A DNA stretch of 64,000 bases, from positions 843,211-907,210 of the forward strand of contig NZ_CP036281.1 of NCBI RefSeq assembly GCF_007750395.1, given 5' to 3'. This stretch comes from Polystyrenella longa (GTDB lineage Bacteria; Planctomycetota; Planctomycetia; Planctomycetales; Planctomycetaceae). Position 1 is the first letter of the stretch; each line of letters begins with the position of its first letter. This document shows positions 18,729-27,635 of the stretch, in pieces. The position numbers and the translations under genes were made by a program. The notes under the pieces were generated by a model, which saw nothing but the letters and a program-made list of their open reading frames with translations, was not told the origin of the DNA and did not search any database.

Positions 18729-20561
18729 TTAATGGATCAGTCGAATTCGGGCCAAGTCCGGGATACGAATGTTGAATCGATGCCCTCCAAGTTCTTCCGG
18801 GGCTGTTTGAGAGGGAAGATGGACAATCAGGGGACGACCGAGGAGGAAATTCCGCGGAACCCCGGGTTTAGTCCAGCAGCGGCTATCCCACGAACGCATG
18901 CTGTTGTCGCCCAGCATAAAATATTGGTTGCTGCCGATTTGGTAGGGAGTCGTGGTGGCGTGGCGGACGAGATCCGGGAAATCGGAACGATAATACAGGT
19001 CTCGGTACAAGCGTAGATCCTGCACATTGAAGACACCTTGGCGACCGGCGATCTCGACCGGGGTGCGTGCGTAGGATTGATGAGCGGAGGTGAAGGGGAG
19101 TGTCCAGGAGTCTAGCACCAGTTGCCCATCGACTGCGAGTAACAGGTGGCGATCGAAGGTCGACAACTCGATCAACCGACCTGAAGCGAAATCTCCTGCT
19201 GGCAGAGCGTGAGTGAGGATGGGTTGAAAGCTGTCTTTTAAAAACAGCTCGAACTCATTGCGAGCAAGATCGAAGACGACCTCGTACGAGTTGGCTCCCT
19301 CATGGAGTCGCAAAGCGAACTGGCCAGAGGGGGTCTCCGATTTCAGGCGGAGAGAGATCATCAGGTCATTCATAACCCGGGCGTGGTGCAGCAGTGAATT
19401 TGGGTTGTAACTGCTGAAGTCGGTGATGGGGGCGAGATGAGATTGCGCTTTGAGTTGCGACAGAGCCGCGATGTGTTCTGGGTTTTCCTTGTTTAACTTG
19501 GCAACCTTCTCGTACCAGTCATTCGTAAGCACACCATATATAGAGAGTTCATGATTTTCATTGTCGAACTGGACAGGGCAACCGCCAGTGGGCAATTGAA
19601 AGGGGAAGTCGAGGTCCTGTTCTTCAATTTTCTCGGGCTCTTCGAGCGAAGCTGAGGTCTCTGACTCTTCAGCCTCTTGTTGGTCCCGAGGTAGCGGAGG
19701 GAGGCCGATCTTGATTTCGGGTTTAGGGAGTGAAACCTGGGTGAGATGACTGCCGCCAACGGCCAGCCAATGTTGATACTGGAGCCACTGAAAGTTGGGC
19801 TCGGCTGAATCTGTCGTCGGAGTGAGAGTCCAGGAATAGTCGTCCGCAGAATAGGCCCAGCCTGTCGTCGCCCCCCGAGCCGGTTGCCAGCGAGAGCGAA
19901 TCTCGTGTTGGGAATCGTGAAGGGTGGGGTGGCCTTCGTCATGGATCAGTTCCCGCAATTGACGCTGTTCAGTAAGCGTTTTGACGATTCGTGCTCCATT
20001 GATAAAGAGGTCTCCTTCGCTGAGGAGAATTGTTTCACCCGGTAGCCCTACGATGCGTTTGATATAGATTTCGTGTGGCTGGTCCGGGTTGCGAAACAGA
20101 GCGGGTTCAAACCGTTTCGGTTCACGAAAGTAGAACCCGCCTTTGTGAATCAGGATTTGATCGCCCTGGCTGGTGGCTGACTCTGTCAGCGGAATGCGCG
20201 GTTCACCACAGTTGGGGCAGGTCGTGAATTCTTCCTGCTTCGAGGAGAGTTCCTGATGAAAGGGGTTGGGGCTGGATTCGTCGAAGCTGGCCCCCACGGC
20301 GAAGGAGAACAGGCAGTGAGTGCAGTCGACCTGGGCGTGTGCCCCCTTGAGTGCCGTGGCCATGGAGCCGGTGGTGATAAGGTAACCCTCGACCTGGAAG
20401 GCTCGAATGAGGACGACGGCCAGCGCCAGAAAAACAATCGCCTCCATCAAGTGCCGCGCACGCGACATCATACCGGTGTTCGTCTGTGACGAACCGGGTG
20501 AAGACTCTGCGGTGGCAGAGGAAGGGGCAACTGGTGTAGGGCTGGCCGTATCCGAACGCAA
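18729..20561 (-). CDS. lepB: Signal peptidase I with zinc-ribbon and large insert domain (second paralogue)
   Basis: 610 residues, same architecture as its neighbour but divergent. One membrane segment (AIVFLALAVVLIRAF), catalytic S66 in ITTGSMATAL, CTHC...CPNC (80-83, 115-118), Lys K168 in IYIKRIVGLPGE, and box E YFMLGDNSMRSWDSR. The region between is acidic (EEAEESETSASLEEPEKIEEQD) and continues into a LamG-like stretch (YSRNDLMISLRLKSET type). The Ser-motif residue after Met is Ala-Thr instead of Ala-Pro, so substrate preference may differ. The tandem arrangement suggests duplication with division of labour over the many exported proteins of this bacterium. Confidence 0.9.
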   Translation of the reverse strand: MRSDTASPTPVAPSSATAESSPGSSQTNTGMMSRARHLMEAIVFLALAVVLIRAFQVEGYLITTGSMATALKGAHAQVDCTHCLFSFAVGASFDESSPNPFHQELSSKQEEFTTCPNCGEPRIPLTESATSQGDQILIHKGGFYFREPKRFEPALFRNPDQPHEIYIKRIVGLPGETILLSEGDLFINGARIVKTLTEQRQLRELIHDEGHPTLHDSQHEIRSRWQPARGATTGWAYSADDYSWTLTPTTDSAEPNFQWLQYQHWLAVGGSHLTQVSLPKPEIKIGLPPLPRDQQEAEESETSASLEEPEKIEEQDLDFPFQLPTGGCPVQFDNENHELSIYGVLTNDWYEKVAKLNKENPEHIAALSQLKAQSHLAPITDFSSYNPNSLLHHARVMNDLMISLRLKSETPSGQFALRLHEGANSYEVVFDLARNEFELFLKDSFQPILTHALPAGDFASGRLIELSTFDRHLLLAVDGQLVLDSWTLPFTSAHQSYARTPVEIAGRQGVFNVQDLRLYRDLYYRSDFPDLVRHATTTPYQIGSNQYFMLGDNSMRSWDSRCWTKPGVPRNFLLGRPLIVHLPSQTAPEELGGHRFNIRIPDLARIRLIH

Positions 20562-20758
20562 AACCGACTCACTTCAAGCGAGGGCATTTTTAGCGGTCCT
20601 GAAACCCTCTGATGGCTCAATATCGCCCTTGATTAATAGGCTTTAGCGTGGCCTCAACCCGGTTTCAGGATGGGTTCTATTCCGTGGAACAAATTGAAGT
20701 GTAGTGAAAGGAGAGAGATGGAGCGAGAGGAAAGGGGGGCGTGGGCAGACTATTTCTA

Positions 20759-21445
20759 TCACGTGCCGTTGATATCGACTTGCTTATAAATCGCTTCAAT
20801 CTTGTTCTGTATATCATTCAGCTTGCTCTCCTCATCGACAGTTAAAGCTATGGACTCATCAGAATAGATGTGCTTTCTGAAGGCTGCGATAAGCGTGATG
20901 AAGTCCTCTAAAGTGCCTCGAATCATGTTCTCCCACGCATCGATAGGAGTAACGTATTCCGATACTACTTGGTACACATAGCCTAGCGGATCGAGGCTCT
21001 CGTCAAGTCCGAGATCACCAGCCCGATACGTGACTCGTGTCGGGCTGCTTCTGCCAGGTGAAACTGCCATTATAAACTGCGTCGCCACGCAGTCAGTCGT
21101 TTTTTGCATGACTACACTAACTTCATCCAGTCCCTGACAAAAAATGACTCCTTGCGATGAAGGCATCATGGCCACTTCCAATATCGCTTTTATCCATTCA
21201 GAAGCAGATATCGGCATGAAATATGGATCAATGTCGGCTTCGGTTTCTAGTTCGTCAACACTAAAGTACGGTTCTTGACTCAAATGCTCCACCATAACGT
21301 CTTCGATGAACGCTACCCATACATATTCATAATAAAAGACTTCACGAAATATGCCGGCGTATTCACAAAAATGATTGGCCACCCGAGAAAGTAAAACCAA
21401 ACTCCCGGAATCATTTTCGTAAGCTATATTTGGAATTCTAGGCAT
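20759..21445 (-). CDS. Unknown acidic protein next to an RHS fragment
   Basis: 228 residues without signal peptide or membrane segment, not recognised. It is acidic and rich in aromatic residues (EYAGIFREVFYYEYVWVAFIEDV). Base composition is visibly more A+T-rich than that of the signal peptidase genes next to it. It lies 102 bp downstream of the RHS-repeat fragment in the same direction, the position in which immunity proteins of RHS toxins are normally found. An immunity function is therefore possible but rests on position alone. No clear ribosome binding site precedes the ATG. Confidence 0.5.
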   Translation of the reverse strand: MPRIPNIAYENDSGSLVLLSRVANHFCEYAGIFREVFYYEYVWVAFIEDVMVEHLSQEPYFSVDELETEADIDPYFMPISASEWIKAILEVAMMPSSQGVIFCQGLDEVSVVMQKTTDCVATQFIMAVSPGRSSPTRVTYRAGDLGLDESLDPLGYVYQVVSEYVTPIDAWENMIRGTLEDFITLIAAFRKHIYSDESIALTVDEESKLNDIQNKIEAIYKQVDINGT

Positions 21446-21547
21446 AGCATGTTTCTGTTGTGATATTAGCGGAAAACACCTGCGTTAACCTGGGAGTTGA
21501 AAATATAACATGCTCTCAAATGATGCTCGCAGAAGTCAAGTATGAAG

Positions 21548-22135
21548 TTAAACCGTAAAGTCTAGTTTATCATTACGGAAATCGTTCTCGACATCACTCG
21601 GGTCACCGGTTGTCACGCGGGTTTTCGGGCCCGTCAGGTCGTCGTATTCATAGTTGAGGCTCCCTTCCGGCGAACTGATCTGCGTAATCCGGCCATCATC
21701 GTCGTACGTGTAGTACGTTGTGCCCCGGTCATCCGTCATACTCGTTTTGCGGTACTGGTCGTCGTAGGTGTATCTGACTGTTTCATCCGGCGTGTCAACA
21801 TCGGGGTCGGCGGACGAGTTGAAGTATTGCAGTTCATCGAGCAGACCTTCGTCCGTGAAGATAGAATCAACCACGTTTCCTTCAAAGTCTTCGCTCCGGT
21901 AGTTTCGATCCTCCTCGTCGTACCAGTACTGTTCATTACCCGTGACGGGCAACGTCCGCGTCAGTTGCTGGTTCTGCTCATTGAAGGTGAAGTCCGTTTC
22001 CCGGTCGAGCGGATCGATGATTGAGCCCCGGAATCGCATTAAAGCATTGAAAACGACGGGCAGGAATCCGGTCTGACATTCGAGATTGTCAAGTAGGTGG
22101 CGGCCAAAACTTGAGTAATGAGGTATATGCTTCAT
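21548..22135 (-). pseudogene. RHS/YD-repeat protein fragment
   Basis: 195 residues with YD-repeat signatures: TDFTFNEQNQQLTRTLP, VRYTYDDQYRKTSMTDDRG, TTYYTYDDDGRITQISSP and GSLNYEYDDLTG. Complete RHS proteins have many hundred residues, a signal or trafficking domain and the hyperconserved core before a toxin tip; all of these are missing. The C-terminus ends abruptly after DVENDFRNDKLDFTV. No ribosome binding site is seen before the ATG. Most likely a decayed remnant of a polymorphic toxin or cell-surface RHS gene, although expression as a small protein cannot be excluded. Confidence 0.65.
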
Positions 22136-22481
22136 GGGAAATAGGCGACATATTAGAATATGTCAATAAGTGTGAGGGATAGCGAGAACAAGGTTGATTA
22201 GAATCACTGTTTATAAATGTTCAATATGACATAGGTGACAATGTTTTAATACTATTTAATAGAGTGTGCTCGGACCGCGGCCGGTTTATGTTGGAGGGAA
22301 CTCATTAAAAAAGCCAATGAAAAAACTTTAGGTGGATCTTCTATGGATTGGCTTCTAGGTGCGTAAGTGGATTGTTGAGAAAATCAAAAGAGCCCGATGG
22401 CGAATTGGAGCGGGCTACTATAATGGCTTGTTCTCATGGATTTCCCTTACAATAGAGGATTCCCTCATAAGGAGTGGTGCT
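22136..22481. other. A+T-rich gene-free stretch, probable promoter region
   Basis: About 345 bp between the divergent RHS fragment and the PQQ-propeller gene. It contains an 8-bp inverted repeat AAGCCAAT (22311-22318) / ATTGGCTT (22347-22354) with a 28-nt spacer. An open frame starting at 22359 runs into the propeller gene, but the GTG at 22482 is the better start. Confidence 0.4.
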
Positions 22482-23738
22482 GTGGAAGTTTGTTCCGGTC
22501 GACTTATTGCGTTTAATTTACTGGCGTTCTCTACTTGTATTGCTTCGGTAATTGCGGCGGGAGAGAAAACGACATGGCCTGAGTGGCGCGGTGAAGGACG
22601 GGACAGCATTTTACAGGGAGTCGAGTGGCCTGATCAAATCAATGAGGATTCGTTGCGGCTGCAATGGCAAGTTGAATTGCAGCCAAGTTATTCGGGACCC
22701 ATCGTCACCGGGGATCGCGTTTTAGTCACTGAGACTGTTGATAAAAAGGACGAACGAGTCAGGGCTCTTGATCGACAAACGGGTGATGAACTATGGACTG
22801 ACCGTTGGCCGGGATCGTTATCGGTTCCGTTTTTTGCAATGCAGAACGGAAGCTGGATCCGGGCGACTCCAATTTATGACGAGGGTCGATTGTATGTTCC
22901 CGGGATTCGAGATTTCCTCGTCTGTCTGGATACCGAAACGGGGGAGCGATTGTGGGAAATGGATTTCGTTAAAGAGTACGATGTGTCGTTACCCGGCTTT
23001 GGATGCGCCAGTTCTCCACTCATTGAGGGGGACTTTCTATATATTCAGGCAGGGGCCGGGTTTGTCAAAGTCAATAAACGAACCGGAAAGCCAGAGTGGC
23101 GGGTATTGGTTGACGAAGGGGGCATGCACGGTTCGGCATTTTCGTCACCGGTGGTGGCGGAGATCAATGGTCAGAAACAGATCGTCGTGCAGACGCGGAC
23201 TGAGTTGACGGGGCTCTCATTAGAAACGGGCAAGGCTTATTGGTCGCAGGAAGTTCCCGCTTTTCGAGGGATGAATATTCTGACGCCTCTAGTTCAGGGC
23301 AACGAAGTCTTCACGAGCACCTACGGCGGAAAAACTTGGCTTTATCAAATCAATCAAGGCGAATCGGGCAGTCAAGTTGACGTCGTCTGGCAGGCCAACC
23401 AGCAGGGGTATATGTCGTCCCCGATCTTGATCGACGGTTATATTTATCATCATCTCAAGAACCAACGTTTTACATGCTACGACTGGAAAACGGGAGAGCA
23501 ACAGTGGACGACGGAACCATTTGGTAAATACTGGAGCATGGTGGCGGCTGGTGACAAAATTCTCGCGTTGGATCAGAAAGGCGACTTGCTTCTCATTCGG
23601 GCCAACCCAGAGAAGTTTGAGTTGCTGGACAAACGGCATCTCACTGACGATACGACTTGGGCTCATCTGGCGGTGTGTGACGATCAGGTATTCGTCCGCT
23701 CGCTGGCCGCACAGATGGTGTACCAGTGGACGAAGTGA
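22482..23738 (+). CDS. Exported PQQ-like beta-propeller protein
   Basis: 418 residues from the GTG at 22482, chosen because AAGGAG (22469-22474) stands 7 nt upstream and the protein then starts directly with a signal peptide (LIAFNLLAFSTCIASVIAAGEK). Repeated PQQ/WD-like blades follow: VRALDRQTGDELWTDRW, LVCLDTETGERLWEMDF, FVKVNKRTGKPEWRV, LTGLSLETGKAYWSQEV and FTCYDWKTGEQQWTTEP. Such PQQ-like propellers are abundant in planctomycetes. Most do not bind PQQ, and no dehydrogenase catalytic Asp-Cys pair is apparent, so a periplasmic scaffold or BamB-like role is as likely as enzymatic activity. It precedes the nitroreductase gene in the same direction. Confidence 0.85.
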   Translation: MEVCSGRLIAFNLLAFSTCIASVIAAGEKTTWPEWRGEGRDSILQGVEWPDQINEDSLRLQWQVELQPSYSGPIVTGDRVLVTETVDKKDERVRALDRQTGDELWTDRWPGSLSVPFFAMQNGSWIRATPIYDEGRLYVPGIRDFLVCLDTETGERLWEMDFVKEYDVSLPGFGCASSPLIEGDFLYIQAGAGFVKVNKRTGKPEWRVLVDEGGMHGSAFSSPVVAEINGQKQIVVQTRTELTGLSLETGKAYWSQEVPAFRGMNILTPLVQGNEVFTSTYGGKTWLYQINQGESGSQVDVVWQANQQGYMSSPILIDGYIYHHLKNQRFTCYDWKTGEQQWTTEPFGKYWSMVAAGDKILALDQKGDLLLIRANPEKFELLDKRHLTDDTTWAHLAVCDDQVFVRSLAAQMVYQWTK

Positions 23739-23885
23739 TTTCGGTCGTCTGGTAAATTACGGGGATGAATGTGATCTCGGCGGTATTGGTCGGTTTGACG
23801 GTGGGCATTGCTGTCGGACAGTTTTATAATGAGAATTGTAAACCTCGTTTTTGACTCGCTCCTGTTTGAATGCACGATCCTTATT

Positions 23886-24440
23886 ATGCCTGAAATGTCT
23901 TTGCCTGAATTGCTGGTTTCGCGTCGTACGATTCATCAGTTTCGGACGGATCATCCGCCGGAGGAGTTGATTGAGCAGGCACTCGAACTCGCGAGGTGGG
24001 TGCCGAATCATAAGAAGACCGAACCATGGAGGTTCTATTGGTTGGGGGCGGAGGCGCGTCAGGCGGTTGTTGATTTGAACTGCGAGATGCTGGTGGAGAC
24101 CAAAGGGGCGAAACGAGCTGAGGAAAAACGGAAAAGTTGGGAGGAAAAACCGGGGTGGATCGTGGTGACGGCGCCCTATAATGAAGACCCGGTCCGGCAG
24201 CAGGAGGACTATGCTTCGTGTTGTTGCGCGATTCATAACTTCGCCCTCTTTTTGTGGTCACATGAGATCGGCGTGAAATGGACGTCTGGACCGGTAACTC
24301 GCGATCCGCAATTACTGAAGATTATCGGAGCGGAACTAGAACGGGAATATTGCGTGGGTCTCCTCTGGTATGGTTACCCAGAGATGATTCCCCAGCAGAA
24401 CCGGCAGCCCTTGAGTGACGTGTTAATTCGAGTTCCCTGA
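23886..24440 (+). CDS. Nitroreductase family flavoprotein
   Basis: 184 residues from the ATG at 23886 (MPEMSLPELLVSRRTIHQF); an upstream ATG at 23808 adds 26 residues that do not fit the family. The N-terminal FMN-binding signature of the nitroreductase/YdjA group is present: SRRTIHQFRTDHPPEELIEQAL and then RWVPNHKKTEPWRFYWL. The middle part EEKPGWIVVTAPYNEDPVRQQEDYASCCCAIHNFAL and the end EREYCVGLLWYGYPEMIP correspond to the dimer core. Members reduce nitro compounds or quinones with NAD(P)H. Short length is normal for YdjA-like enzymes. Substrate unknown; 56 bp upstream of the Nudix gene, possibly co-transcribed. Confidence 0.85.
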   Translation: MPEMSLPELLVSRRTIHQFRTDHPPEELIEQALELARWVPNHKKTEPWRFYWLGAEARQAVVDLNCEMLVETKGAKRAEEKRKSWEEKPGWIVVTAPYNEDPVRQQEDYASCCCAIHNFALFLWSHEIGVKWTSGPVTRDPQLLKIIGAELEREYCVGLLWYGYPEMIPQQNRQPLSDVLIRVP

Positions 24441-24496
24441 ATCCTGGATGAAATCCAAGGTGATATGGGTTTGCCCCAGGAGATGAACTGAAGACG

Positions 24497-25048
24497 ATGG
24501 TCAGTTACTGTCCCGAAGAACATGGTTTTGAAAAGAAGGTTCCGTGCGGGGATGATAAGCAGCGGTATGTCTGCCGCGACTGCGATTGGGTCCATTACGA
24601 GAACCCGAAGATCATCGTCGGCGCCGTCTGCACGTGGGAAAACAAAATCCTGATGTGCCGGCGCGGGATTGAACCTCGAGTCGGATATTGGACGATTCCC
24701 GCCGGGTTTATGGAAGAGGGCGAAACCGCAGAGCAAGGGGCAATTCGCGAAGTGTTCGAGGAATCGGAGGCCCGGGTGCAAGCGAACGCCTTGCTGGCGA
24801 TATATTCGATTCCACGGATCAGCCAGGTGCAGATGTTCTATCGTGCGGAGATGCTGAGCCCCGAGATCGGGATCGGGATTGAAAGCCTGGAAACTCGTTT
24901 GTTTGATTGGAACGAGATCCCCTGGAACGAGTTGGCGTTTCCGACGGTCAAGTGGGTGCTCGACCATTATCAACAATCGCGAGAGTTGACGAACTTCGCG
25001 CCGTTTACGGTCCCTGCAGATCAGGTGGATTGGTTGGCGGGGAAGTAA
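24497..25048 (+). CDS. Nudix hydrolase with zinc ribbon
   Basis: 183 residues. An N-terminal zinc ribbon with Cys 5, 17, 26 and 29 (CPEEHG...CGDD...CRDCD) precedes a complete Nudix box at about 70-92 (GFMEEGETAEQGAIREVFEESEA), which holds the REVFEE metal-binding core. This layout (zinc ribbon plus Nudix) is that of NudC/NADH pyrophosphatase-like and ADP-ribose pyrophosphatase-like enzymes that hydrolyse nucleoside diphosphate derivatives. NudC proper is longer and has SQPWPFPxS after the box, which is absent, so the exact substrate stays open. The gene follows the nitroreductase in the same direction. Confidence 0.88.
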   Translation: MVSYCPEEHGFEKKVPCGDDKQRYVCRDCDWVHYENPKIIVGAVCTWENKILMCRRGIEPRVGYWTIPAGFMEEGETAEQGAIREVFEESEARVQANALLAIYSIPRISQVQMFYRAEMLSPEIGIGIESLETRLFDWNEIPWNELAFPTVKWVLDHYQQSRELTNFAPFTVPADQVDWLAGK

Positions 25049-25090
25049 GATCTGAATGACATAGGGTTCTGAGATGTTTGAGGCGGGTGC

Positions 25091-25268
25091 CCCAGACAAT
25101 CTTGAAAAGTTGTCTGGGTGCCGCTGGAACACAATGTGGTGAATTGTCTCAAGTGTGACATGGTGAGGGGAGCAATTCCAATCGAACTGAATTCTATGCT
25201 TGAGTGTTGCTGCGCAACCCAGACAACACTCCGTGATTGTCTGGGCCACCCGATTGGTATTGTCTGGG
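25091..25268. repeat. Cluster of CCCAGACAA / TTGTCTGGG inverted repeats
   Basis: Two units with identical 9-bp arms and a 10-nt loop lie at 25091-25118 and 25218-25245; a third lone arm TTGTCTGGG is at 25260-25268. Loop sequences differ, so the arms appear conserved. They bracket copy A of the 90-bp dispersed repeat. Could fold as two hairpins in RNA. Confidence 0.75.
25131..25220 (+). repeat. 90-bp dispersed repeat, copy A
   Basis: Matches 27501-27590 in direct orientation with 82 of 90 positions identical by eye; the last 39 bp are identical and end in a GTTGC-TGC-GCAAC palindrome. It lies between the Nudix gene and uxuA. Confidence 0.85.
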
Positions 25269-25269
25269 C

Positions 25270-25290
25270 TTTACACTTCCAAAGTGTAAA
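25270..25290. terminator. Hairpin just past uxuA
   Basis: TTTACACTT / AAGTGTAAA, a 9-bp stem with a 3-nt loop, starting 5 bp past the stop codon of leftward uxuA. There is no strong T-run, so it is a moderate terminator candidate. Confidence 0.5.
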
Positions 25291-25294
25291 CAGC

Positions 25295-26245
25295 TTATTC
25301 CGTTGCGTGCATTAAGCCGCGGATGTAACCGTAGGCGAAGAGGCGGCCCAGCATGGTGTAGCCTGGTTCGCCTCCTTCTTCGCGGATGAGTTGGGGGACG
25401 TGGTCGGGGCGAAGGGGGCCGGTGAAGTTGACTTCGCGGTAGGCACGCATCGCGGCGGCCATGTCCGTTTGACCGGCGTCGTGGAACGTCTCGGTGAATT
25501 CTTCTTTGGAACCGACGATGTCGCGGAAGTGGACATACTTGATTCGAGAGCCCAGTCGTCGAATCGCGTTGGGAATGTCGACTCCCATTTCGGCGAAGGT
25601 GCCCTGGCAGAAACAGATGCCGTGTGCGGCGCTGGAATTCATTTCGAGGAGACGTTCGAAGTTCTCGACCGAATTCATGATCCGGGCTCTGCCCTGAAAT
25701 TCTGCGAGAGGAGGGTCGTCTGGGTGCATAGCGAGGGCGACGTTGTTTGCTTCTGCGATGGGGATGATCTGGTTGAGGAACTCTTCCAGATTTTTCCAGA
25801 GTTCATCGGTGGTGATCGACTTTGTGTCGGAGGAGTCTTCCTTCAAGTTGAGAGAGACGGCTTGTTTGGCGGCTTGCAGATTGAAGCGGGTGGTGAGGGC
25901 GCCACCACGGGTGGGGGCGGCGATGTCGGTGCGAACCCAGTCGGTGCCCGCCATGAAGTTGTAGCAGAGGACGGGAATTTTCGCTTTGCCCATGAATTCG
26001 ATGAGCGTAGTCAGTTCGGCAAGGTCCTCGTCCCGATTATCGTTGCCAAGCTTGATGTTCTCGATGGGAAGATACCCTTCGATGGCGCAAACATGCATCC
26101 CGGCAGCTTCGACGTGTTGTTTGTGTTCGACTAGCAGAGAGAGATCGGAACCGGGGTAGCGAAGGGTGACATCGGTGACTCCGCATTGTGCGGCCAGAGT
26201 CAGGTTGGTGTGATCAAGCGGAGTGAGGACAGTGGCAAGTCGCAT
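25295..26245 (-). CDS. uxuA: Mannonate dehydratase
   Basis: 316 residues with a TIM-barrel of the xylose-isomerase-like/UxuA family. Metal- and substrate-site stretches are readable: LAMHPDDPPLAEFQGRARIM, HGICFCQGTFAEMG, YVHFRDIVG and TFHDAGQTDMAAAMRAYREVNFTGPLRPDHVPQ. The enzyme converts D-mannonate to 2-keto-3-deoxygluconate in glucuronate catabolism. It is shorter than the E. coli enzyme (about 390 residues) but typical of planctomycete homologues. No uxuB or kdgK lies beside it, so the pathway partners must be encoded elsewhere. Divergent from the BPSS1187-like gene. Confidence 0.88.
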   Translation of the reverse strand: MRLATVLTPLDHTNLTLAAQCGVTDVTLRYPGSDLSLLVEHKQHVEAAGMHVCAIEGYLPIENIKLGNDNRDEDLAELTTLIEFMGKAKIPVLCYNFMAGTDWVRTDIAAPTRGGALTTRFNLQAAKQAVSLNLKEDSSDTKSITTDELWKNLEEFLNQIIPIAEANNVALAMHPDDPPLAEFQGRARIMNSVENFERLLEMNSSAAHGICFCQGTFAEMGVDIPNAIRRLGSRIKYVHFRDIVGSKEEFTETFHDAGQTDMAAAMRAYREVNFTGPLRPDHVPQLIREEGGEPGYTMLGRLFAYGYIRGLMHATE

Positions 26246-26361
26246 GGGGTGCTCCCGAGAAATCTATCAGACGGCTGCTGGTCAACAGGGGGTTTTGATG
26301 ATTAGTATGGATGATCATACCATACTTGACCCATTCGACCCACCTGAGAGAAAGTCTGCTG

Positions 26362-27429
26362 ATGTTTCCTCGTCTGTTTTTGAGCCTATCGTTGGTTCCT
26401 GTTCTGTTTGCTGCTTCAGCGTTTGCTAACGAACCTTTTGAATATCAGGATATTAATCCGCAGCAGTACAACCTTTCTGCTCGGGCAAGTGAAATTGATC
26501 CGCGAGCGAAAGAGTATCCCGAGATCAAATTCGTATTTGGATCGAAGGAGAAACCACAGGATGTGGAGCATGCGTCGGTCGATACCTCGGTGACGCCCCG
26601 CGGTAAACTGGTGATCTGGATGATGGGACATAATCAGGCGTTGTTTGATCGACTTTCCAGTTATGGTCTGCATGCCATTCAGGTTCAATATGCACGGGCC
26701 TGGTTTGGAATTCTTGCCCAGGGAAATCCGGTGGGCGAACATGCTCGCGGGAATATTCGCTTGGAAGCGGCGACGGGGGAAGACTTCAGCGATGAGCTCG
26801 ATTTAGCGAAACCAGACGGAATGGAAGAACGGGCTTTGCAGTTTGTGAAATGGTTGGCGAAAGAAAACCCGGAAGGAAACTGGGAGTACTTCATCAATGA
26901 GGCGGGAGATGAGTTGCGTTGGGAAGATGTGATCATGTCCGGTGCGTCACACGGTTCCACGACGTCGGCCCGCTTCGCCAAACATCAAAAAGTGAGCCGC
27001 GTGGTGGCATTATGCGGTCCGCGGGATCAGTACCAGGTTTGGCAATCACTCCCTTCGGCAACACCCGAAAATAGATACTTCGGATTCTCCCATGTTTTAG
27101 ATTCGGGTTGGATCGATGATCATTACTGTCGCTCGTGGGAGCTGATCGGTCTAAATGAATTTGGGCCGATTGTGAATGTCGACGAGAACAAAACCCCGTA
27201 TGGAAATACGCGGCGTTTGATTACGGACTTCGACGTGATGGGGAATAATGGTCGCGCCCACTCCAGCGTGGTGCCAGGAAGATCGGCTGGAAAAGATGCC
27301 GATGGGAACTTCATTCATGAGGATGTGTGGCGGTATCTTTACACGCATCCGGTAGAAGAGGTGGGCGATCCGACACCGCTGGATAACTCTTGTGTGAAAG
27401 ATCAACGGGCGAATCTGGGAGAGAAGTAG
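26362..27429 (+). CDS. Exported BPSS1187-type alpha/beta hydrolase
   Basis: 355 residues from the ATG at 26362, which opens directly with a signal peptide (FLSLSLVPVLFAASAFANE); the longer frame from 26311 adds 17 residues before it. An alpha/beta hydrolase nucleophile elbow GASHGSTTS (Ser) follows IMS, and a late His in NNGRAHSSVVPG could complete a triad. The sequence resembles the planctomycete/Burkholderia BPSS1187 family of uncharacterised secreted hydrolases. Substrate unknown. Transcribed away from uxuA. The downstream gap of about 200 bp holds copy B of the dispersed repeat. Confidence 0.75.
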   Translation: MFPRLFLSLSLVPVLFAASAFANEPFEYQDINPQQYNLSARASEIDPRAKEYPEIKFVFGSKEKPQDVEHASVDTSVTPRGKLVIWMMGHNQALFDRLSSYGLHAIQVQYARAWFGILAQGNPVGEHARGNIRLEAATGEDFSDELDLAKPDGMEERALQFVKWLAKENPEGNWEYFINEAGDELRWEDVIMSGASHGSTTSARFAKHQKVSRVVALCGPRDQYQVWQSLPSATPENRYFGFSHVLDSGWIDDHYCRSWELIGLNEFGPIVNVDENKTPYGNTRRLITDFDVMGNNGRAHSSVVPGRSAGKDADGNFIHEDVWRYLYTHPVEEVGDPTPLDNSCVKDQRANLGEK

Positions 27430-27500
27430 AGGGTGGCCGTTTATCTTCAGAAGGTTGGCTCAGATAATCACGATGTGTTGTCTCTGTGGCGAAGACACAC

Positions 27501-27590
27501 AAAGTGTAGTGAGTTATCTCAAGTGTGACATGCTGAAGGGAGCAATTCCAGTCGAACTGAATTCTATGCTTGAGTGTTGCTGCGCAACCC
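27501..27590 (+). repeat. 90-bp dispersed repeat, copy B
   Basis: Second copy, same orientation as 25131-25220. It lacks the CCCAGACAA hairpins that surround copy A. It lies between the BPSS1187-like gene and the convergent trhP gene. Confidence 0.85.
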
Positions 27591-27635
27591 GCTTTTGGAT
27601 CGTCAGAGTCACCCCTTGGGGGTCTACATAAGACG

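Noticed and set aside
25391-26134. 247-residue plus-strand open frame opposite uxuA
   Set aside because: Antisense shadow; composition rich in Val, Gly and Asp, no family signature, no binding site, while the opposite strand is clearly mannonate dehydratase.
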